Notes: a model not told the origin generated them from the letters alone. Positions 23,227-32,227 are shown, numbered from the stretch's first letter. The stretch is DNA of 33,506 nucleotides from Candidatus Omnitrophota bacterium (GCA_022013205.1 JAKLQT010000227.1:1-33506); one strand, 5' to 3'. A program made the numbers and translations.

Positions 23227-25945
23227 AATTTGCCGCGCACGGATTGATTTTAGTATGAATATGCTGCGGCCGTTGTTCAGTGTTTGGTTTAAAAGCAAAG
23301 AAGAAAAAGCGGCTTTGATAGAGAAATTTGAAAAAGCCTTTGCTGAGTATATTGGGGTTGATTACGCGATTTCTACCTCAAGTGCTAAATTCGCCCTTTA
23401 CCTGTCGCTTAAAGCATTAGGCGTTGAAAAAGATGATGAAATAATTGTGCCGGCTTTTACAGTTAGAGAGGTTATTGATGTGATTATTGTCCTGGGGTTA
23501 ATCCCTGTTTTTGTGGATATTAATCTTAGAGACGCAAATATGGATCCAGGCCTGATAGATAAGAAGATAAGCAAAAAAACAAGATTTATCTTAATGACCC
23601 ATATATATGGATGTCCCTGCGATGTGGAAGCGGTCCTGAAAATAAGCAAAAAGTATAATCTTACAGTTATTGAAGATGCTGCGCAGGCTTGCGGCGCGGA
23701 ATATAAACTAAAGAAGGCGGGTAGTTTTGGTAAAGTCGCTTATTTTAGCTTTGGAATTTTGAAAAATCTAAATACTCTTGGCGGGGGGATGATTGTTACA
23801 AAGGAAAAGCCTATCGCTAGAGCAATAGAAGAGGAGAGGGAAAAGTTTCCTGATATTTGTTCTTTTGTAATTTTAAAAAGAGCATTTATAGCAATGGCCA
23901 TATCATTTTTTACTTATCCGCTTTTTTTCTCGTGGTTGGTTTATCCGCTATTGTTTTTATATAAGAAAATAAAGAGATCAGGGGCAGTTGAATTTTTTAA
24001 AGTTGACAAGATAAATATTCAAAAATTAAGAAAACATAATCGCAGGTTTTCTGCTGTTCAAGCTGCTATAGGCTTACTGCGGCTGGGTGAGATAGATAAG
24101 ATAAACAATGGAAAAATACATAACGCGCGAATTCTTAATGAAGAGTTGAAGGATTGCGCAAAGGCGCTGCTCTTTGAAGAGAACAGCGCTAAAAAAAATA
24201 TATACCTTAATTATGTTATCAGGGCGAAGGATAGGAAAAAACTAGTTGATGATTTATTCGCTGCTGGTATTGATGTAAGCCCCGGGCAGGTAACTTGCTG
24301 TGCTGATCTGGAGGATTTCAGCCAATTTTACAGCGATTGCCCCATGAGCAGAAAAATGCAGCAGGAAAATGTTTATCTGCCGGTGTATTCACCGCTTGAT
24401 AAAGAACATATGTATCAAATAGCGAATGCGGTAGGGAAAAATGGTGAAAAAAATAAATATGATGTTTTTCATAGGTTAATAATGGAAAAAGGCTTTTATG
24501 TGCCAATTTTCTTGTCGCTTCTGGCTTTTTTTATCCGTTTCGGTTTTTTGGCTTTTAGTGATAATTTTAAGGGGCCGCAACCGATGCTCAATATCATTAC
24601 ATCCCTGCATATTTTTAATTTTCCATCAATCATGGAAAATATTTTTTATCAGCAATTGCCTGTATTCTTATATTCATTATTTTGCGTTATTAAGATAGCG
24701 GGTGAGCAGATAATCTCCGGACGTTTGCTCTGTGTATTTTGGGGAAGCATGTCAGTGATTCCTTTTTACTATTTGAGCAATAGATTATTCACTAAAAGAA
24801 TAGCGCTGCTCGCGTCAATACTATTTTGCTTTTATCCAGAGCATATTGTTAATAGTGTAATTACTATGCCTGATGCCGCGGGATTGTTTTTCCTGCTATG
24901 CTCCTTATATTATCTAGAAGATGAAAAGAATGTTTTAAGCGCTATTTCTCTTGGATTTGGCACTGCCTGCGCGTATATTTGCTGGTTTTTTGTGCCGATT
25001 ATCTTTGTTTATATATTATTAACAGCAAAAGAGAAAATAAAGTTGAAATCGCGAAACGCTTTTTCCTTCCTATTTATAACAGCCCTTTTTCCTTTGCTCT
25101 GGATAATGCTTATAAACAATAAATATGGAATGTTTAATTTGTTTTACAAAAACTTTTTTGAAGCGCGGTCTTTGTGGCAATATTGCTTTGTTTATACGCA
25201 AACTGTTTCAATAGCCGCAAACCGATTGTTTGCGCCTATGCCTTTATTGTTTTTACTTGGCCTGGCGGGTTTGTATCAAAGTGCTAAGGCTAGAAAATAT
25301 TATCGGTTATTTTTTTTGATCGGAGCACTTGTCCTAGCTGTCAGTTCAGGGCTTTTTCGCAAAGAAATCCCTGTCTTAGAAGAGGGGATTTTTATATTAT
25401 CAATATTGCTTCTTCCGTTCGCGGTATTAGGAATTGATTTTATACTAGGGGTTTTAAAACTGAAAAGCACCAGGAACTCAGGTTTAGCAGTGGGATTAAT
25501 CTGTTTGAGTTTGTTGTTTATAAGCGTGAGCAAAAGTCCTTATCCCGCATGCTTTGAAACCCCCGGCATTAAAGCCGGGGACGAAAGCAAAACAGCGGGA
25601 TTGCGCTCAGAAATTCCGGCCTTTAGCCCGGGTGAGCTTCATTTGCCGGCGGGAGTTAAAAATTTATGTTCCTGGCTTAAAGAAAACAAGAAGGGTGAAA
25701 ACGCGAAATTTTATATAAGTAAACGCAATAATCCGTTCTATAGCTCAATTATAATGCTTAGCGGCCTTCCTCAGGGCAATTTTTATTATTATGATAAAGA
25801 AGATGAGTTGGCTAATTTAGAAATAGAACAAAGGCGCAAGACATATTTTATCTATCGCGGTGCTTTAAATGAAAACGTACTTGTTAAATTTAAAATGGTT
25901 AAAAATTTTGATAAGTTCTTGATTCTGATGAGGTTAGATAACTAA
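23216..25945 (+). CDS. DegT/DnrJ-type aminotransferase fused to a GT39-like membrane domain
   Basis: This 909-aa protein begins with about 410 residues of the DegT/DnrJ/EryC1/StrS PLP-dependent sugar aminotransferase fold. Visible are STSSAKFALYLSL, IEDAAQACGAEY with PLP-contacting D154, and FGILKNLNTLGGG with the likely PLP lysine K183. A hydrophobic stretch at about 223-250 could touch the membrane. From about residue 420 it is a GT39-like membrane domain with SDNFKGPQPM and HIVNSVITMPDA, paralogous to the two genes before it. Residues from Y776 are encoded by a second copy of the palindromic repeat. The junction includes an A7 run at 24447-24453, where one extra A would create a stop. The fusion may be real or an assembly error. 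Its stop overlaps the next start by one base. Confidence 0.82.
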   Translation: MRSKICRARIDFSMNMLRPLFSVWFKSKEEKAALIEKFEKAFAEYIGVDYAISTSSAKFALYLSLKALGVEKDDEIIVPAFTVREVIDVIIVLGLIPVFVDINLRDANMDPGLIDKKISKKTRFILMTHIYGCPCDVEAVLKISKKYNLTVIEDAAQACGAEYKLKKAGSFGKVAYFSFGILKNLNTLGGGMIVTKEKPIARAIEEEREKFPDICSFVILKRAFIAMAISFFTYPLFFSWLVYPLLFLYKKIKRSGAVEFFKVDKINIQKLRKHNRRFSAVQAAIGLLRLGEIDKINNGKIHNARILNEELKDCAKALLFEENSAKKNIYLNYVIRAKDRKKLVDDLFAAGIDVSPGQVTCCADLEDFSQFYSDCPMSRKMQQENVYLPVYSPLDKEHMYQIANAVGKNGEKNKYDVFHRLIMEKGFYVPIFLSLLAFFIRFGFLAFSDNFKGPQPMLNIITSLHIFNFPSIMENIFYQQLPVFLYSLFCVIKIAGEQIISGRLLCVFWGSMSVIPFYYLSNRLFTKRIALLASILFCFYPEHIVNSVITMPDAAGLFFLLCSLYYLEDEKNVLSAISLGFGTACAYICWFFVPIIFVYILLTAKEKIKLKSRNAFSFLFITALFPLLWIMLINNKYGMFNLFYKNFFEARSLWQYCFVYTQTVSIAANRLFAPMPLLFLLGLAGLYQSAKARKYYRLFFLIGALVLAVSSGLFRKEIPVLEEGIFILSILLLPFAVLGIDFILGVLKLKSTRNSGLAVGLICLSLLFISVSKSPYPACFETPGIKAGDESKTAGLRSEIPAFSPGELHLPAGVKNLCSWLKENKKGENAKFYISKRNNPFYSSIIMLSGLPQGNFYYYDKEDELANLEIEQRRKTYFIYRGALNENVLVKFKMVKNFDKFLILMRLDN
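25541..25650 (+). repeat. In-frame palindromic repeat element, short copy
   Basis: Bases 25541-25600 match 23008-23067 at 55 of 60 positions and are read in the same frame (YPACFETPG in both). Stems are TCCCGC/GCGGGA (25543-25548 with 25595-25600), TGCTTT/AAAGCA (25550-25555 with 25584-25589) and CCCCGGC/GCCGGGG (25561-25567 with 25574-25580). After this it keeps the CCGG-TGAGCTTCAT end of the long copy but lacks its middle hairpins. Confidence 0.85.
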
Positions 25946-27036
25946 TGAAAGTAATATTTGTAACCCGAGAAAATTCACAGATGCCGGCAGTAAGAGTACG
26001 CTGTTATAATTTCGCGAAGTATTTGGAAAAGGCTGGGATTTGCACTGAGGTTTTTTCTTATGCTGATATGCTTGGAGCTAAAAGCGGCAAAGATGAAAAA
26101 CATATGAGTTGGTTTTGGAAAATTTATTATAATTTGCAGGCATATCGCCGCCTTTCCTGCGAAGATGCGATTTTCATTATACAGCGAGTTAATTATCACT
26201 CTTTTGCCCCGCTTTTTTTGGGAATTTTTAAAAAGCGTAAACTTATCTTAGATCTTGATGATTGGGAGGCGAGAGAAGATATTAGTTATTATTTTAATCG
26301 GATACCGAGCTCGAAAGCAGAAATTATGATGCGTTTTATCGCGAAACGGAGCGTTCTTTGTATAGGCGCGAGTAGATTTCTTATCCGATTCCTTTCTTGT
26401 TATAGCAATAAAGTCCTCTATATTCCAACAACCGTTGATACGGATGTGTTTAAGCCGGATAAAAAGCCAAGGCAAAAAAGCGGATTGATTTTATCCTGGC
26501 TGGGAACAATGTATAGAAATGATAATGTGGAGAACATTAACTTTCTCATTGAATGTTTTAAAGCTCTTGCTGATGATTATCCGCAGTTAAAGCTTGAGAT
26601 AAGAGGGGATGGAACATTTTATGAACAGGTTTATGATTTAGTTGAGAAATGTAATCCTAAGCGGGTTTTGTTAAAGCCGTGGATAAGCCCCCAAAACGTA
26701 GCGCAGTACCTGGAGGAAATTGATATTGGAGTTATGCCTCTTATCCAAAATAGCAAGTTTAATAAATCTAAAAGCCCGACTAGATTGTTTGAATATATGG
26801 CCATGGAAAAGCCTGTTGTAGTCTCTGCTGTGGGGGAGGCAAATGAAATCATAATTGACGGGTTTAATGGATTACTTGCGGATAATAAAGCTGATTTTAT
26901 TAATAAACTTAGAACTTTAATTGAAGATAGGGATTTAAGAGAAAATCTCGGCAAAAATGCCCGGGAAACGATTATTAGTAAATATAGAATTGAAAAGCTA
27001 ACGCAATCACTGGTCAAAGCAATAAAATCATTATGA
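25945..27036 (+). CDS. Glycosyltransferase family 4
   Basis: This 363-aa GT-B enzyme has an N-terminal domain with DLDDWE, matching DWDDWE in the GT4 at 12098. The C-terminal donor domain has TVDTDVFKP, LSWLGTMYRNDN, IRGDG and SPTRLFEYMAMEKPVVVS, the last with the Glu expected to contact the donor. The start at 25945 shares one base with the previous stop (TAATG). The stop overlaps the next start as ATGA, so translation is probably coupled through three genes. Donor and acceptor are unknown. Confidence 0.88.
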   Translation: MKVIFVTRENSQMPAVRVRCYNFAKYLEKAGICTEVFSYADMLGAKSGKDEKHMSWFWKIYYNLQAYRRLSCEDAIFIIQRVNYHSFAPLFLGIFKKRKLILDLDDWEAREDISYYFNRIPSSKAEIMMRFIAKRSVLCIGASRFLIRFLSCYSNKVLYIPTTVDTDVFKPDKKPRQKSGLILSWLGTMYRNDNVENINFLIECFKALADDYPQLKLEIRGDGTFYEQVYDLVEKCNPKRVLLKPWISPQNVAQYLEEIDIGVMPLIQNSKFNKSKSPTRLFEYMAMEKPVVVSAVGEANEIIIDGFNGLLADNKADFINKLRTLIEDRDLRENLGKNARETIISKYRIEKLTQSLVKAIKSL

Positions 27037-28523
27037 AAATTGTTGTCGCGAATTCAATTGGCAGAGATAGAAAAGGTAATTATATTATTCACTCTCCGAG
27101 CAGGTGGTCAGAGGCAGTAAAAAACAAATATCACTGGTTTGCCTATTACCCCTGGGAGCTGGCGTACTTATCCGCTCTTTTAAAACATGAAACAAAACAC
27201 AGGGTGAAATTTGTCGATGGATGCTTAATGCGCCTGGGAGGGAAGGACTACTACAAACATATTATAGCCGAAAGTCCTGATATGCTGGTTATTGAAAGCG
27301 CGACAAGGATGATAGAAGAAAATGTTGAACTGGCGCTTAAGGTAAAAGCCGCGACTGGCGCGAAGATTGTATTTGTAGGGCCTCATGCAAGCGCTTTTCC
27401 CCAGAAGCTTATTGATATGGGAATTGACTATGTGTGTGTGGGTGAATATGAGCTCACTGTTTTGGAAATTGTACAATCGAAAAAAAGGAATGAGATCCTG
27501 GGGCTTTATCCTAATGTCCGCAGGCCGCTTTTGGATATAAAAAAGCTGCCCTGGCCTGAAGATAACGATGTCAGCCGTTTGGAATATGCTTATCCGGGAG
27601 AGCCCAGTTCTGAATTTCGTGAGATCCAGATGTATGCAACACGCGGATGTCCCGGGAGCTGCAATTTCTGTGTAGCCAGGCATGTTTATTATAACAAGGC
27701 TAACTGGCGGCCACGCGAGGTTACTGATGTTATAAACGAAATAAAGCACCTAAGGGATAAATATCCACTGATGCAGGGAGTCTTTTTTGACGAGGAAGTC
27801 CATAACGCCGACAGGCAGTTTGTATTTAAACTTACAGAGGCGATCATTGAAAATGGGTTGAGTGACCTAAGGTTTGAAGCAATGTGTGATGTAAGATTTC
27901 TTGATGCGCAAGTAATGAGAGCCATGAAAAATGCCGGATATTATAAACTCCGTATCGGCATTGAAAGCGCGAGCGAAAAGGTAATGAAGGCCATGGGCAA
28001 AACCATAGATCTTGAGAAAATTGTCAATACGCTTAAAACAGCTAAAAGTATAGGATTAAAAACATACGGAACATTTACTTTCGGCGCCTTGGGCTCTGAT
28101 GTTAAAGAGGATGAGAAAACAATTAAGCTTATGCGAGATTTGATAAAAAATAACTTGCTTGACAATCTGCAGCTTTCTATCTGTACGCCACAGCCGGGAA
28201 CTCCTTTTTATGAGCATGTACGCAGAAATAGTTTGTTGAGAAAAAATATTGAAGCTTGTGATTATGACGGAGGTATTTTTGCTGTAATTGATTACCCAAA
28301 TTATACGCATAGGCAAATTGAGGCAATGAAGAGAAAGGCACTAGTTATTCGGGATCATTATTTTATGAATAAAAGGATAAAAGATAAAGGCGTACGGGAC
28401 TGGATCATCTCTGCTTTTCGCCGTTACGGCTGGTGGGGAGTGAGTACGAAAGCTTTTTTACGGATCATAAATGAATTATGCTTTGTTAAAATAATTAAAC
28501 TTAATAAAAAAAATAGGTTCTAA
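27033..28523 (+). CDS. B12-binding-type radical SAM protein
   Basis: This 496-aa protein has an N-terminal domain resembling that of the dual radical SAM protein at 6181: SRW motif, PWELAYLSALLK, FVGPHAS and VGEYE. The radical SAM core has C206, C210 and C213 (CPGSCNFC), then FFDEEVH, GIESAS and TFGALGS. The cobalamin DxHxxG motif is absent, so B12 binding is uncertain. It overlaps the GT4 upstream by 4 bases. BchE-like relatives methylate or cyclise lipids, tetrapyrroles and sugars. The setting among glycosyltransferases favours a glycan or glycolipid target, but this is inference. Confidence 0.88.
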   Translation: MKIVVANSIGRDRKGNYIIHSPSRWSEAVKNKYHWFAYYPWELAYLSALLKHETKHRVKFVDGCLMRLGGKDYYKHIIAESPDMLVIESATRMIEENVELALKVKAATGAKIVFVGPHASAFPQKLIDMGIDYVCVGEYELTVLEIVQSKKRNEILGLYPNVRRPLLDIKKLPWPEDNDVSRLEYAYPGEPSSEFREIQMYATRGCPGSCNFCVARHVYYNKANWRPREVTDVINEIKHLRDKYPLMQGVFFDEEVHNADRQFVFKLTEAIIENGLSDLRFEAMCDVRFLDAQVMRAMKNAGYYKLRIGIESASEKVMKAMGKTIDLEKIVNTLKTAKSIGLKTYGTFTFGALGSDVKEDEKTIKLMRDLIKNNLLDNLQLSICTPQPGTPFYEHVRRNSLLRKNIEACDYDGGIFAVIDYPNYTHRQIEAMKRKALVIRDHYFMNKRIKDKGVRDWIISAFRRYGWWGVSTKAFLRIINELCFVKIIKLNKKNRF

Positions 28524-28542
28524 TCAATTTTATAAAGATATT

Positions 28543-29739
28543 ATGAATATTGAATTGGCCAGAAAATTGGATTATTATTTAGGGATTTTTTTGTGCAGGA
28601 TTTTATCTGTGTTTTGCAGGATAAAAGGATTGAGAGTCCCGGCAGCACGGAAAATCCCGATTCATCCTAAAAAAGTTCTTTTTATTGAATTGTGCGAAAT
28701 GGGTTCGATAATATTAGGTTATCCGGCTTTTATAGAACTAAAAAAATATTATCCAAAAGTGGACATTTATTTTCTTACTTTCCATGAAAATATTGAGGCT
28801 GTTCTTTGTTCCGGTGTGATATCTGAGAGGAATATTATCGGGATAAGAAATAAAAGTATCGTTGTTCTGCTCTTTGATCTATGGCGGAGTATCAGAAAGT
28901 TAAGAAGGATCGGGGTGGATACAGTAATTGATATGAATTTCTTTTTCCGGGTATCTGCGGTTTTAAGTTATTTGAGTAACGCTTCGATTAGGGTTGGTTT
29001 TTATCAAAAATCGCATAAGGGGCTTTACCGGGGAAATATGCAGACGCATAAGGTGTTGTATGATCCAGGTAAACATATTAAAAATAATTATATTTCGCTT
29101 GTAAATGCTTTAAAATCAGACAAAATTAATTTGCATTTTCATAACCATGAGCAATCTGAGATTTCTAATGCAACAAGAATTGACACTGCCGATATTGAGG
29201 CGATGAGGGATAGGCTGCGTATTTTTGCTCCTGGATTAGATTTGAGTTATAAGTTGGTTCTGATCAATTTAGGGGAGGTGGATAGGATTAGACTAAGAAA
29301 ATGGCCGATGAGAAATTATAACAAACTTATAGCAATGCTTCTTGAGCATGAGAAGATTTTTATTGTGATGGTAGGGAAAGGGCATCCGGGCTGTGAACAG
29401 CTAATTAGACATGCGCGCTGTATGGATCTTATCGATAAAACTAATATTAGAGATATGCTTAGTCTTTGTAATCTGGCGCGTGTTTTGGTAAGCCATGATT
29501 GCGGAATGATCCACATAGCTTCGCTCACAGATATTTTTATTTGCGCGCTGTTTGGACCCGAGACGCCGAAATTATACGCTCCGATATCGGAGAATATGAA
29601 AATTTTTTACAAAGAGTTATCGTGCAGTCCTTGTTTATCCGCGTATAACCACAAAACATTTTCATGTGTAAATAATAATTGTTTGAGTGAGATTAAGCCG
29701 GAAGAGGTATATGCTTGTCTTATAGAACAAATTTTTTGA
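28543..29739 (+). CDS. Glycosyltransferase family 9 (heptosyltransferase-like)
   Basis: This 398-aa protein has the GT9 layout: VLFIELCEMGSIILGYPAF near the start, where LPS heptosyltransferases have their acceptor-side loop, then VLINLGEVD and RKWPMRNYNKL. The C-terminal donor site is VSHDCGMIHIASLTD and ALFGPETPKLYAP, and the CSPCLSAYNHKTFSC cysteine segment is common in this family. GT9 enzymes add heptose or related sugars to lipopolysaccharide cores. This suggests, without proving, an outer-membrane glycan. It has a 19-base gap upstream and only a weak ribosome-binding site. Confidence 0.85.
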   Translation: MNIELARKLDYYLGIFLCRILSVFCRIKGLRVPAARKIPIHPKKVLFIELCEMGSIILGYPAFIELKKYYPKVDIYFLTFHENIEAVLCSGVISERNIIGIRNKSIVVLLFDLWRSIRKLRRIGVDTVIDMNFFFRVSAVLSYLSNASIRVGFYQKSHKGLYRGNMQTHKVLYDPGKHIKNNYISLVNALKSDKINLHFHNHEQSEISNATRIDTADIEAMRDRLRIFAPGLDLSYKLVLINLGEVDRIRLRKWPMRNYNKLIAMLLEHEKIFIVMVGKGHPGCEQLIRHARCMDLIDKTNIRDMLSLCNLARVLVSHDCGMIHIASLTDIFICALFGPETPKLYAPISENMKIFYKELSCSPCLSAYNHKTFSCVNNNCLSEIKPEEVYACLIEQIF

Positions 29740-29801
29740 GAGATATTTGTTTGCCCTGAATATTAATTATAAGAGTTGAAAAATGATGGAAAGGGAAACT
29801 A

Positions 29802-31316
29802 ATGAAACTGGCTTTGATTTTTAATCCTTTTAAATATAAAATGCATGAAGAAAATCTGCGTATTGTTCAAAAGTATTTTGGACTTTTTCCTCCTTTGAGC
29901 CTGGCCTGGGCTGCGGCGATTGCAGAAAAAGCCGGGCATACGGTAAGAATAATTGATGCGCGGACCCTTGGGCTTTCTCCAGAAAGTACAATTAAGCTGC
30001 TGCGGAAATTCAAACCGGACGCGCTGGGATTCATGGTTACTACTTACATGTTTCCCGATACATTGCAATGGATAAAGGCGATAAAAAAACAGATAAACGT
30101 TCCGGTGATTGTCGGCGGTTATAATCTAAGAGTTTATCCTCAAGATTCTATTGCTCATGAAGAAATAGATTTTGGCATTATTGAGCAGGCATATTATACA
30201 TTACCGGCACTTTTAATAGAGCTTGAGAAGGGGACAAAAAGATTTGCCAAAGTTCCGGGGTTGGCATTTAAGGAAAACGGGAGAATAATTATTACAGAGC
30301 ATCCGCAGAAAATTATTTTCGATGAATTTCCCAACCCGGCCAGGCATTTATTACCGAACGAATTATATGCTGAATTTCCTACGGAAAGAAAAAACTTTAC
30401 GGTTATGATTACCTCTTTAGGGTGTCCGTTTGAATGTGTCTTTTGCGAAGCAGGCAGGACAGAATATAACGCAAGGTCACCGCAAACGGTAATTAAAGAA
30501 ATAGAAGAATGTTATCATGATTATTCCGTAAGGGAAATTGACATTTTTGATTATGAATTTACCGGTATAAGAGCAAGGGTTAGTGAGATTTGCCGCTTGT
30601 TAATTGAGAAGAAATTGGATATTGTATGGTCCTGCCGTTCCAGAGTAGATACAGTGGATGAAGAGCTTTTGAAACAGATGTATACTGCCGGATGCCGAAG
30701 AATATATTTTGGTGTTGAATCAGGAGTTCAGGATATATTGGACAGAATGAACAAGAAGCAAAAAATCCGGCAAATAATTGATACAATAAAATGTTGCCGG
30801 AAATTAGGTGTTAAGACCCTGGGGTTTTTTTTAGTTGGTGCCCCAGGGGATACAAAAAAAACAATTAGGAAAACGTTAAATTTCGCAAAAAAACTGGATC
30901 TTGATTATGTGCAGTTCTCTAAGTGCCTGGCAAAACCTAAAACAGAGCTTTGGGAAGAACTTGTGAAAAAAGAGAAGAAGGATTATTGGCAGGACTGGAT
31001 TCTGGGTAAAGTTTCTGATGCCCAGATGTCCAGGCCATGGACTGAGCTTAGTAATGAGCAGATAGATAAACTTACAAAATGGGCTTATATTTCTTACTAC
31101 TTAAGATTCAGATTTATTATAAAGGCTTTATTTAATATAGGATCCTGGTATGAATTCAAAAGGAAATTATGCGCTTTGATAGATATGATCTTTTCGCAAG
31201 AAAGTTTATCAAGAGTAGATGATAAATTTTACGCTTTTAATGAAAACAGCGAAGCGCTTATTTTAAAAGCCAGAAATAACCTGGAAAATTCGATGCGGTG
31301 TGATATGTCTGATTGA
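29802..31316 (+). CDS. B12-binding-type radical SAM protein
   Basis: This 504-aa protein has an N-terminal Rossmann-like domain (LALIFNPFKY, PPLSLAWAAAIAEKAG, IVGGYN), in which the position of the cobalamin His is occupied by IIDARTLG. The radical SAM core has C208, C212 and C215 (CPFECVFC), followed by DIFDYEF, YFGVESG and FFLVGAPGDT. The tail is basic and helical, without a clear membrane span. ATG 29802 follows AAAGGGA after a 62-base gap in which I see no promoter or terminator. It is flanked by GT9 and GT2 genes. The substrate is unknown. Confidence 0.87.
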   Translation: MKLALIFNPFKYKMHEENLRIVQKYFGLFPPLSLAWAAAIAEKAGHTVRIIDARTLGLSPESTIKLLRKFKPDALGFMVTTYMFPDTLQWIKAIKKQINVPVIVGGYNLRVYPQDSIAHEEIDFGIIEQAYYTLPALLIELEKGTKRFAKVPGLAFKENGRIIITEHPQKIIFDEFPNPARHLLPNELYAEFPTERKNFTVMITSLGCPFECVFCEAGRTEYNARSPQTVIKEIEECYHDYSVREIDIFDYEFTGIRARVSEICRLLIEKKLDIVWSCRSRVDTVDEELLKQMYTAGCRRIYFGVESGVQDILDRMNKKQKIRQIIDTIKCCRKLGVKTLGFFLVGAPGDTKKTIRKTLNFAKKLDLDYVQFSKCLAKPKTELWEELVKKEKKDYWQDWILGKVSDAQMSRPWTELSNEQIDKLTKWAYISYYLRFRFIIKALFNIGSWYEFKRKLCALIDMIFSQESLSRVDDKFYAFNENSEALILKARNNLENSMRCDMSD

Positions 31317-31351
31317 ATATCATAATGCCAAATTAGATAAGACGAACTAAA

Positions 31352-32203
31352 ATGGATAAGATAAGCGTAGTTATAGTTACCTGGAATGCCGAAGCTTTTA
31401 TCCGCAGGTGCCTTGATTGTGTTTTTTCGCAGGGGATCGATGACATGGAAGTTTTTGTTGTTGATAACGGTTCTGTAGATAAAACCGTTAAGATTGTAAA
31501 AGAGTTTGCCCCGCGTATAAACCTTATTGAAAACAGCGAAAATAAGGGGTTTTGTTTTGCTAACAATCAGGCGCTGGCAAAAGCCAGGGGAGATTTCATT
31601 CTCACTTTAAACAGCGACATCGCCCTTGAGAATAATTATGTGTCTGAGCTGCTGGATTTTTTAAAAATAAATCCAAAGGCCGGTATGGTGCAGGGTAAGT
31701 TTCTGCGTATGGACAAAGTTACGATCGACGGGTTAGGATTGCACCTTAGCCCGCTTTTTCGTCTAGGCAATATCGCTGAGGGAAAGGCGGATACACTTAA
31801 ATTTAATAAATCATTTGAAATATTTGGTCCCTGCGCGGCTGCCGCGCTTTATAGAAAAGAGTTGATAACTGATATAACCTTTGAAGATGAAGTTTTTGAT
31901 GAACGGTTTTTCTTTCTTGTAGAGGATTTTGACCTGGCCTGGAGGGCACGCAATGCAGGCTGGATAGCGATGTATGTGCCAAAGGCAGTGTGTTATCATT
32001 ACAGGGGCAGCTCAGGGCATAAATCTTTTTTTAGGCAATATCTCTCTCTTCGAAACCGATACTTTTTATTGATAAAAAATTTAAGCCTCAAGAGCATAGG
32101 ACAACTTGTTCTGGCTGTCTTATTTTATGATATTCCAAGATTGGTTTTTATCTGTTTTACGAACCGTATGGCACTTAAGCTTTTTAGTGAAATTCGTTAT
32201 TAG
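31352..32203 (+). CDS. Glycosyltransferase family 2 (rhamnosyltransferase-like)
   Basis: This 283-aa protein has a GT2 fold: VVIVTWNAEAFIRRCLDCV, VVDNGSVDKTV, NKGFCFANNQALAKARG, then NSDIAL as the metal-binding DxD-like site. GPCAAAALYRKELI and FFLVEDFDLAWRARNAG follow, the latter with the ED base motif. This layout is typical of WbbL-like enzymes that add rhamnose or similar sugars to polysaccharides. The C-terminal region is moderately hydrophobic but lacks the two helices of the GT2 at 13283. It is the last glycosyltransferase in the window. Confidence 0.88.
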   Translation: MDKISVVIVTWNAEAFIRRCLDCVFSQGIDDMEVFVVDNGSVDKTVKIVKEFAPRINLIENSENKGFCFANNQALAKARGDFILTLNSDIALENNYVSELLDFLKINPKAGMVQGKFLRMDKVTIDGLGLHLSPLFRLGNIAEGKADTLKFNKSFEIFGPCAAAALYRKELITDITFEDEVFDERFFFLVEDFDLAWRARNAGWIAMYVPKAVCYHYRGSSGHKSFFRQYLSLRNRYFLLIKNLSLKSIGQLVLAVLFYDIPRLVFICFTNRMALKLFSEIRY

Positions 32204-32227
32204 TATCCGCTTCTTATAAAAAAACGC

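Noticed and set aside
29740..29801. Promoter or terminator in the 62-base gap before the radical SAM gene
   Set aside because: No -35/-10 pair with proper spacing and no hairpin with a U run could be found.
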